Assembly: GCA_937982515.1 (NCBI GenBank)
Contig: CALJMB010000041.1
Location: 1-10,998, forward strand
Direction: 5' to 3'
Length of the DNA: 10,998 bases
DNA from: an uncultured Balneolaceae bacterium
GTDB taxonomy: Bacteria > Bacteroidota > Rhodothermia > Balneolales > Balneolaceae
A program made the translations under genes and the position numbers. This document shows positions 5,651 to 10,998 of this stretch, piece by piece. Positions within the stretch are counted from its first letter, which is position 1. Each line of letters starts with the position of its first letter. The notes under the pieces are model-generated. The model ran no database searches, was not told the DNA's origin, and was given only the letters and a program-made list of their open reading frames with translations.

Positions 5651-8446
5651 ATGAACGAAGAAGTTATAGCTCAGTTTGCCAACAAAAGCAACATCAGTGA
5701 AAATCTGGGCCAAAAAATACAGTCATTGTCCCGGTTTTTAGAACAGATCATAACTGAGAAAGAAGATATATCTCTGATGAACGATCTGGCTGAGCTGCCC
5801 GGTATTGCTTCAGAAGCGTTCGATGAGCAAAACGACGATGCATTACAGAAGATCGAAGAGATTATTCAGAGCTATTCCACGGAAAAGATTATTAAGATGC
5901 TCCGCTTCTACACCGTCTATTTCCATCTGGTTAACTCGCTGGAGCAGCATGAGATTACCCGGGTAAACCGGGAGCGGGCATTTAAAACCACCACCGATTC
6001 ACCCCGCCCGGAAAGCATCGCCGATGCCATTCACCATATGAAAGAACAGGGTTACAGCTACGAGAAGGCTCTCGATACCATTAAGAAACTGGATATACAG
6101 CCCACCATAACCGCTCACCCCACCGAGGCGCGGCGCCACAGTGTATTGGTAAAACAGCAGTACATCACTGCTATGATCAGCCGCCTGGAAGATGAAGAGT
6201 TTACACCAGATGAGCGCAGACTGGTGTTAATGGAAATCCTGAATGAGATTAACCTGCTGCTGGCAACCGATGAGGTTCGCACAGAGCGGGTTACCGTAGA
6301 AGATGAAGTGGAAAACGGAATGTTCTACTTCATGAATTCCATCTGGGAGACCATTCCGGTACTATATGAAGACCTGCGCGAGGCATTCCAAACTTATTAC
6401 GATGAAGATCCCGATCTGCCGACCGTGCTGAGGTACCGCTCGTGGATCGGGAGCGACCGCGACGGTAACCCCAATGTTACAGAAGAAGTTACCTGGGAAA
6501 CAGTGCTGGAGCAGCGGACGGAAATTATTAAACTCTACCTGGATGAACTGAATGAACTACGCCGCTATCTGAGTGTTTCCGACAATAAGTTTGAGATATC
6601 AGAAGCGCTGAAGCAGTCGATAGAACAGGATGAGGAAGAATATCCGCTCTCCAAACGCTATAACCGCCTCTATAGCAGCGAGCCATACCGCCGCAAGATC
6701 ACTCATATCATGGAAAAGCTACGCTACCAGTTAAACGCGATGAAGCAGACCGACAAGACTGCTCTTATCTCGGCAGCTGAGCGCTACAGGGCAGAAGATT
6801 TCCTATACGATCTCAACCTGATTGTCGAGAGTCTGAAAGAGAATGGAATGAAACAGGTGGCTACGTGTGGTAAGTTGCATAACCTGGTTATCCGGGTCCG
6901 GACCTTTGGGCTTCATATCGCCTCTCTAGATATTCGCCAGCACAGCCGGCTGCACGAGGAAACCATCACGGAGCTGCTGCAGCAGGCACAGGTAGAGAGT
7001 AACTATGCAGGACTTTCAGAAGAAGAGAAAGTTGTTCTACTCACCAGAGAACTTTCCAATCCCCGGCCCTTGTGCCCGATAAGATCGACCCTGTCAGAAG
7101 AATCACGCAAGATTATGCGGGTATTCAAGCTGATCCGGGATATGCAGGCGCTGGATCCCAATAGTTTTGGAAGTTACATCATCAGTATGACCCATGGGGT
7201 CAGCGATATGCTCGAAGTACTCATACTCGCCAAAGAAGCGGGGCTGTGGAGCCTGGATAAAGACACCGTGCAAAGCGAGATTGATGTAGTACCTCTGTTC
7301 GAAACTATTGAAGACCTGGAGGTGTGTGATGAGTCTATGGTTCAGATATTTGAGAACGAACTGTATAAGAAACAGATCCAGGCCCGTAATGAATTCCAGG
7401 AAATCATGCTGGGCTATTCCGACAGCAACAAAGATGGCGGTTATTGGATGGCCAACTGGGCACTTGAGAAAGCTCAGCAAAAACTCGGCAGGGTTTGTAA
7501 CGAACATAAAATCGATTTTCGGCTGTTCCATGGACGCGGAGGCACCGTGGGCCGTGGCGGCGGGGGCTCCAACCAGGCGATTCTGGCTCTGCCGCCCATC
7601 AGCAATAACGGGCGGATCCGGTTTACCGAGCAGGGAGAAGTGATCTCGTTCCGGTATTCGCTTCCATCCATCACTCGCCGGCATCTGGAGCAGATTGTAA
7701 ATGCCATGATACGCGTAACCGTCTCAGAAAAACGATTTGACCCGATGGACGAGGAGATTTTTAACAAGGTGATGAACGTTGTTGCCAATCAATCTATGCA
7801 GGCCTATCGTAATCTGATAGATGACGAGGATTTCTGGGACTGGTACACGGATATCACGCCCATCGAACATATCAGCCGCCTTCCTATCGCTTCCCGTCCG
7901 GTATCCCGGAAGGGAGGTAAGGCAGCCGACTTTGAAAACCTGCGCGCTATTCCATGGGTTTTTGCCTGGACCCAGGTCCGGTATAATGTGCCCGGCTGGT
8001 TCGGCATCGGAGGGATACTTAACCAAATGATCGAAAGCGGTGAAGGCGATATGCTGGCTACGTTCCGTTCCTGGTATAAGAACTGGATCTTCTTTAAGAC
8101 AATTCTGGATAACGCCCAGCGCGAAATGGCCCGCACTCACCTGCCTACAGCGGGGGTGTACAACAGCTCTTCAGATAAGAAGTTCAACAAGCTGATTGTA
8201 GACGAATACAAAAAAGCTGAAGAGGCTATTCTTAAGATTACAGGTCAGGAGCATATTCTGGATAACAGCAAGGTAATCCGGAACTCCATCCGGTTCCGGA
8301 ATCCTTTTACCTACCCGCTGAACCTAATGCAGGTAGAGCTGCTGAATCGCTGGCAGGAAAAGGATGGTGAGGATGAAGAGACTCTGCGTAATGCACTGTT
8401 CCTCAGCATCAACGGCATTGCCGCGGCCATGCAAAGCACCGGGTAG
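5651..8446 (+). CDS. ppc: Phosphoenolpyruvate carboxylase
   Basis: Cytosolic anaplerotic enzyme: phosphoenolpyruvate plus bicarbonate gives oxaloacetate plus phosphate, feeding the TCA cycle and aspartate-family synthesis. All catalytic blocks are present: TITAHPTEARR with H156 (H138 in E. coli), GSDRDGNPNVT (267-277), LDIRQHS (426-432), GYSDSNKDGG with K594 (588-597), FHGRGGTVGRGGG with H627, R629 and R635 (626-638), IRFTEQGEVISFRY (656-669), IPWVFAWTQ (767-775), and the C-terminus ending STG. The 931-residue length, against 883 in E. coli, reflects a longer N-terminal part. It lacks the plant-type N-terminal phosphorylation peptide. Of the four aspartate-inhibitor residues known in E. coli (R587, K773, R832, N881), R587 and R832 are kept (R635, R883) but K773 aligns with R828 and N881 with S929. 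The ATG at 5651 has an A/T-rich leader without Shine-Dalgarno. The gene stands alone, divergent from tag and convergent with the UDG-like gene. Confidence 0.97.
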   Translation: MNEEVIAQFANKSNISENLGQKIQSLSRFLEQIITEKEDISLMNDLAELPGIASEAFDEQNDDALQKIEEIIQSYSTEKIIKMLRFYTVYFHLVNSLEQHEITRVNRERAFKTTTDSPRPESIADAIHHMKEQGYSYEKALDTIKKLDIQPTITAHPTEARRHSVLVKQQYITAMISRLEDEEFTPDERRLVLMEILNEINLLLATDEVRTERVTVEDEVENGMFYFMNSIWETIPVLYEDLREAFQTYYDEDPDLPTVLRYRSWIGSDRDGNPNVTEEVTWETVLEQRTEIIKLYLDELNELRRYLSVSDNKFEISEALKQSIEQDEEEYPLSKRYNRLYSSEPYRRKITHIMEKLRYQLNAMKQTDKTALISAAERYRAEDFLYDLNLIVESLKENGMKQVATCGKLHNLVIRVRTFGLHIASLDIRQHSRLHEETITELLQQAQVESNYAGLSEEEKVVLLTRELSNPRPLCPIRSTLSEESRKIMRVFKLIRDMQALDPNSFGSYIISMTHGVSDMLEVLILAKEAGLWSLDKDTVQSEIDVVPLFETIEDLEVCDESMVQIFENELYKKQIQARNEFQEIMLGYSDSNKDGGYWMANWALEKAQQKLGRVCNEHKIDFRLFHGRGGTVGRGGGGSNQAILALPPISNNGRIRFTEQGEVISFRYSLPSITRRHLEQIVNAMIRVTVSEKRFDPMDEEIFNKVMNVVANQSMQAYRNLIDDEDFWDWYTDITPIEHISRLPIASRPVSRKGGKAADFENLRAIPWVFAWTQVRYNVPGWFGIGGILNQMIESGEGDMLATFRSWYKNWIFFKTILDNAQREMARTHLPTAGVYNSSSDKKFNKLIVDEYKKAEEAILKITGQEHILDNSKVIRNSIRFRNPFTYPLNLMQVELLNRWQEKDGEDEETLRNALFLSINGIAAAMQSTG

Positions 8447-8520
8447 ATCGAAACACGAATTAGGCGGAAGCTCGCGGACGGATCGTATAAAAACCCAAAC
8501 AGTCATCTGCAATACCTACG

Positions 8521-9207
8521 TCATCTGCGTTCTATAATCTTTTTAAATTGTTTCCGGAATTTTGGTGCCCCGCCGTTGGCGGGGTGCCGTACGGGGGTGT
8601 AATCAACGCCGAAGGCATCGAGGCACTGTTCGCATTTGCGGCCAACGGCGATTACATTCGCGCCGGGAAATAACTTAAGAAATGCTTTAAGCGCCGGATG
8701 GCCTGCTTTCAATTCGGTATCGGTTGGGGTACGGTTGCTTAAGAGGCCTTTTCGGGGATTATAAGGGTGCCAGGCCAGTGCGTTCCACAGTACTACCTGA
8801 TAAGGATCGATACCCAGATCGTATAACGCCTTCCACATAATAGTAGCGGTGGGCTCAGTCATTCCTTTGGCATTCACTTTCAATTTGCTGGTCCGTCTGG
8901 GCTTCACCGATTGGAATACTCCATTAGCAGAGATTCCGTGTGCCTGCTGTTGATGTCCGAGCAGGATACGTTCAGAGGTCATGGCGATACCCGTGAAACG
9001 TCCTCCCTGGTATCCAACTGCTTCGGCAATACAGAGATACTTCGCCTTGCCAATTCGCTCGGTCAGATAGGCTCTGAGTTGACGTCTCCGAATAAGAGGA
9101 GCATCATCCGTCGCATCATATTGTCGATCCTGTTGAAACCAGGGGTTAAAGAAAGCTCCGGAAGGAGTGTATTTCAATTCATTAAAGAGTGTATCCAGTT
9201 TACTCAT
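8521..9207 (-). CDS. Uracil-DNA glycosylase superfamily protein
   Basis: Predicted DNA-repair glycosylase of the UDG superfamily, which removes uracil or related deaminated bases. Motif 1 is AEAVGYQGGRFTG (61-73), comparable to the GEAPG-type water-activating loop of family 4/5-like enzymes. The central strand VVLWNALAWHPYN (138-150) and motif 2 VRHPANGG (206-213) follow the usual H-P-S/A pattern of the DNA-intercalation loop. Only three cysteines occur (C59, C192, C195), so the four-cysteine iron-sulfur cluster of family 4 enzymes is absent. The exact family and base preference therefore remain open. The ATG at 9207 follows an A-rich leader (CAATAATAAAAATCGAA). The gene lies 77 bases downstream of ghrA on the same strand, probably cotranscribed, and its end faces the ppc end 74 bases away. 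Confidence 0.8.
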   Translation of the reverse strand: MSKLDTLFNELKYTPSGAFFNPWFQQDRQYDATDDAPLIRRRQLRAYLTERIGKAKYLCIAEAVGYQGGRFTGIAMTSERILLGHQQQAHGISANGVFQSVKPRRTSKLKVNAKGMTEPTATIMWKALYDLGIDPYQVVLWNALAWHPYNPRKGLLSNRTPTDTELKAGHPALKAFLKLFPGANVIAVGRKCEQCLDAFGVDYTPVRHPANGGAPKFRKQFKKIIERR

Positions 9208-9284
9208 TTCGATTTTTATTATTGTGGTTCCGCTGCAATTACAGGTAAGAAGCGATCACATATCGCCAGCTACTTTCCGTTTCA

Positions 9285-10214
9285 TCAATATTCGCTGTTG
9301 CGATCGATCTCATTTTGCAGTTCCATGCCTGATAACACGCGTTTATAATTCTCTACTATTTGTTTGGCTGCCTCTTCCGGAGGGGTAATGCTGGCCACAT
9401 GAGGGGTGATCATGATATTCGGCCGGTTCCAAAATGGATGCCGTTTTGGGAGCGGCTCTTCTGAAAAAACATCCAGGCAGGCGCCATCCAGCCACTCCAT
9501 GTCGAGGGCATAGATCAGATCTTCTTCCACCAGATGCTCACCACGGCCCACATTGATAAGATAGCCTGGATGGCAAAGATTTTTAAATGTATCCAGATCC
9601 AGTATTTCCCGGGTGCCCGTGGTCAGAGGAAGCATGCACACTAATATCTGCGTTTGTTGCAGAAAGGTGCTCAGATCATCCCAGCCCGAAAATGTGTGTA
9701 CACCTTCAATTGATTTAGGGGAGTTTGCCCATCCGTTCACCTTGTATCCCATATCGGCTAATAGCACGGCGGTTGGTTTGCCTAAAGCCCCAAGCCCCAT
9801 GATGCCAACTGCATAGTTTTCGGGCAGTTTGTGGGGGAGAGATATCCATTCGCTCTTTTGCTTTTGGTAAACATACTCCAATGTATTTCGCTGATAATTC
9901 AGTATGGCGTTTAGCACATACTCTTTCATCTGGTGGACCAGAGAAGAGGTGATGACCCGGCAAATAGCTACATGCTCCGGCAGGGAGACATCCGCCAGGA
10001 TGTGATCTGCTCCGGCACCTAGTGAGGAGACAGCCTTCAGATTTGGATACTGGTTTAACACGTGAGAAGGATGATTCCAGCACACAGCAAATTGCACTCG
10101 CTCTTCAGACGATACATGAGGCCAAATTTCAACATCTATATTGGGATCTTCTCTTAGTAAGGCTTGCTTCCAGGGAGTCATGTCCCGGCCTGAGGCTAAC
10201 AGCACTAGTGACAT
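9285..10214 (-). CDS. ghrA: Glyoxylate/hydroxypyruvate reductase A (D-2-hydroxyacid dehydrogenase family)
   Basis: NAD(P)H-dependent cytosolic reductase of glyoxylate, hydroxypyruvate or similar 2-oxoacids. It aligns over its whole length (309 residues; E. coli GhrA has 312). LKAVSSLGAGADHIL (59-73) lines the substrate site, the nucleotide-binding loop is GIMGLGALG (137-145, GxGxxG), VCMLPLTTGTREIL (192-205) follows, then NVGRG with catalytic R224, LDVFSEEPLP with D248 and acid-pair E253, and TPHVASIT with catalytic H272. The C-terminal IDRNSEY mirrors VDRARGY in E. coli GhrA. The cofactor loop after strand beta-2 is WANSPKS (162-168); with no Asp there, NADPH is more likely than NADH. No Shine-Dalgarno precedes the ATG (ATACAAATACATATAAT). 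It is first in a two-gene minus-strand unit with the UDG-like gene. Family membership is certain; the exact substrate is inferred from similarity. Confidence 0.9.
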   Translation of the reverse strand: MSLVLLASGRDMTPWKQALLREDPNIDVEIWPHVSSEERVQFAVCWNHPSHVLNQYPNLKAVSSLGAGADHILADVSLPEHVAICRVITSSLVHQMKEYVLNAILNYQRNTLEYVYQKQKSEWISLPHKLPENYAVGIMGLGALGKPTAVLLADMGYKVNGWANSPKSIEGVHTFSGWDDLSTFLQQTQILVCMLPLTTGTREILDLDTFKNLCHPGYLINVGRGEHLVEEDLIYALDMEWLDGACLDVFSEEPLPKRHPFWNRPNIMITPHVASITPPEEAAKQIVENYKRVLSGMELQNEIDRNSEY

Positions 10215-10423
10215 ATTATATGTATTTGTATTAATAGGCTAAAATAATAAGCCAGGATATCTTATATGAAATCCCTGCCTCCATGAACGTAATCCAACAT
10301 AGACGCAGGGCACCGGATAACACGCTATAGCTTATGCTCCTAAGTTGACAACTCAGCGGATATAAAAAATATCCTTATAGAACTTATCATGCCAGGAGCA
10401 TATTGATATAAAATGCAGGCCAG

Positions 10424-10452
10424 CCATCCCCCCCTTCGCGGGAACGAACGAA
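10424..10452. repeat. Degenerate REP-like element (CCCC..CTTCGCGGGAA) with C7 tract
   Basis: CCATCCCCCCC-TTCGCGGGAACGAACG resembles the CCCCGCCTTCGCGGGGATGACG type of intergenic palindrome seen in many bacterial genomes, with one arm decayed into seven cytosines (10428-10434). It lies in gene-free DNA. Assignment is by pattern memory only. Confidence 0.3.
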
Positions 10453-10673
10453 AGAAAAGCATTTATGGTTGGTAAATGGTGTCCCGGCACCGTAAGCCAT
10501 TTGTTGATTCCACAGCTGTGCTTGGTGTATTTCAATAGCCGGGGGTCTCAACAGGAATGTAAATGCCGAGTGAACCTCAGTAATTATGATTATAAATTAA
10601 TACCCGTAAAATTCATTTTCGCACCGAATGCACAACATTTTATCCTGTTGAAAGAAAGTTACTCGATACTTTT

Positions 10674-10695
10674 GAAAAAAAGCCTGGCGGGCTTT
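10674..10695 (-). terminator. Intrinsic terminator on the minus strand
   Basis: On the minus strand AAAGCC (plus 10690-10695) pairs with GGCTTT (plus 10679-10684) around loop CGCCA, followed by an uninterrupted T7 run (A7 at plus 10675-10681). Stem, loop and T-tract fit a Rho-independent terminator for a transcript coming from the right, whose gene would lie beyond the window. A 6-bp stem is short. Confidence 0.45.
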
Positions 10696-10784
10696 AGCTT
10701 AATAAGTGGAATCAGAGCCTTGCAGGCAGGATTTTTATAAAAGTAGGGCCGTGTGAATTTTTCTGATTTTTTTGTAGAAAAACA

Positions 10785-10816
10785 TTGACATGGGTAATAA
10801 AAGAATGTTATATTTG
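10785..10816 (+). promoter_or_regulatory. Strong candidate promoter TTGACA-N18-TATATTTG
   Basis: TTGACA (10785-10790) is a perfect -35 hexamer, and TATATT (10809-10814) follows after 18 bases. The same TATATTTG (10809-10816) exactly matches the Bacteroidota -7 box, with TTG at the matching -33 region. T- and A-rich DNA just upstream (10757-10782) could serve as an UP element. Transcription would start near 10821. It is the best promoter in the window and is immediately followed by a terminator. Confidence 0.65.
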
Positions 10817-10833
10817 GTTTCCCTTTTGGAGGC

Positions 10834-10876
10834 GGGTTGAGCGCAATGAAAGCAATTGAACTCAACCCTATTTTTT
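10834..10876 (+). terminator. Intrinsic terminator or attenuator directly after the promoter
   Basis: GGGTTGAG (10834-10841) pairs perfectly with CTCAACCC (10861-10868). An inner CAAT/ATTG pair (10844-10847 with 10855-10858) tightens the loop, and TATTTTTT (10869-10876) follows. This is a textbook Rho-independent terminator starting only about 13 bases after the predicted start of transcription, leaving an RNA of about 55 bases. A 20-codon frame (10846-10908) begins inside the loop, 13 bases after a GGAGG; it could be a leader peptide for attenuation, though evidence for its translation is weak. Confidence 0.65.
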
Positions 10877-10998
10877 GCTCTTTATTTCAGGTCGGGCCAT
10901 CAGTTTAGAGGGTCGATCTTAGAAGGGCAAAGCCTTCGTGGAGGGCGTTAGTATTTGCGGGGCCCGGGAGGGTCTTGCGGGGTTCTTTGGCGTACTGG

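Larger units (their letters stand above)
10215..10784. other. AT-rich gene-free interval upstream of ghrA
   Basis: No convincing gene. Contents seen: a TTGACA hexamer (10345-10350), the perfect hairpin GGATAT-AAAAA-ATATCC (10358-10374), a C7 run inside a REP-like string (10424-10452), and a minus-strand intrinsic-terminator shape (10674-10695). A 91-residue plus-strand frame at 10465-10740 has no recognisable domain and runs through that hairpin. The ghrA promoter should lie at the left end but no clear TAnnTTTG box was found there. Confidence 0.45.

Noticed and set aside
7103..8140. Long minus-strand frames inside ppc
   Set aside because: They are shadows of the conserved catalytic blocks of PEP carboxylase.
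8447..8520. Bidirectional terminator between ppc and the UDG-like gene
   Set aside because: Only a weak GCG/CGC pairing is visible and no T-tract on either strand.
10345..10374. TTGACA plus GGATAT-AAAAA-ATATCC as a promoter
   Set aside because: No acceptable -10 hexamer lies at 16-18 bases from TTGACA, and no gene follows on the plus strand.
10465..10740. 91-codon plus-strand frame in the right intergenic interval
   Set aside because: It has no domain, unlikely composition, and passes through the minus-strand terminator hairpin.
10659..10865. 68-codon minus-strand frame in the right intergenic interval
   Set aside because: It spans the promoter and both terminator regions and has a lysine/phenylalanine-rich, non-protein-like sequence derived from A/T tracts.
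10830..10998. tRNA or rRNA start at the G-rich right edge
   Set aside because: No tRNA cloverleaf arms (TTC-loop, CCA-side acceptor) or conserved 16S/23S 5' sequence was found.

Overview
The window looks like the chromosome of a Gram-negative member of the Bacteroidota/Balneolota/Rhodothermota (FCB) group; Balneolota is my best guess, by inference. Seen directly: none of the seven confidently called genes outside the one broken at its 5' end has a Shine-Dalgarno sequence, and most have A-rich or AC-rich leaders. Several candidate promoters match the Bacteroidota-type -7 box TAnnTTTG. The first gene encodes an outer-membrane beta-barrel ending in an aromatic residue. Intergenic DNA carries small palindromes of the CCCCTT...AGGGG and CATCCC...GGGATC kinds that recur in such genomes.

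Layout. (a) 175-749 (+): a small outer-membrane beta-barrel protein whose signal-peptide start appears split by a one-base frameshift. (b) 750-1357: about 600 bases without a gene, rich in inverted repeats. (c) 1358-4299 (+): a TauE/SafE-type membrane transporter, a 512-base spacer, then a persulfide dioxygenase fused to two rhodanese domains (CstB-like). (d) 4443-4646 (-): an orphan helix-turn-helix protein, facing the CstB-like gene. (e) 4779-5360 (-): DNA-3-methyladenine glycosylase I (tag), divergent from (f) 5651-8446 (+): phosphoenolpyruvate carboxylase (ppc). (g) 8521-9207 and 9285-10214 (-): a uracil-DNA-glycosylase-like protein and a GhrA-type glyoxylate/hydroxypyruvate reductase, probably cotranscribed and convergent with ppc. 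(h) 10215-10998: AT-rich DNA without a convincing gene. It ends in a near-consensus promoter followed within about 20 bases by a near-perfect intrinsic terminator, suggesting a very short RNA or an attenuator leader for a gene outside the window.

How the genes work together. The clearest functional pair is (c). The CstB-like enzyme would oxidise persulfide to sulfite and move sulfane sulfur, and TauE/SafE proteins are associated with export of sulfite and related sulfur anions. Together they form a plausible sulfide/persulfide detoxification module. tag and the UDG-like gene are both base-excision repair proteins but are not in one operon. ppc supplies oxaloacetate; by-eye alignment suggests two of its four aspartate-feedback residues are changed. 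No mobile element, CRISPR array, tRNA or rRNA was seen, and most of the window is ordinary core-genome DNA.
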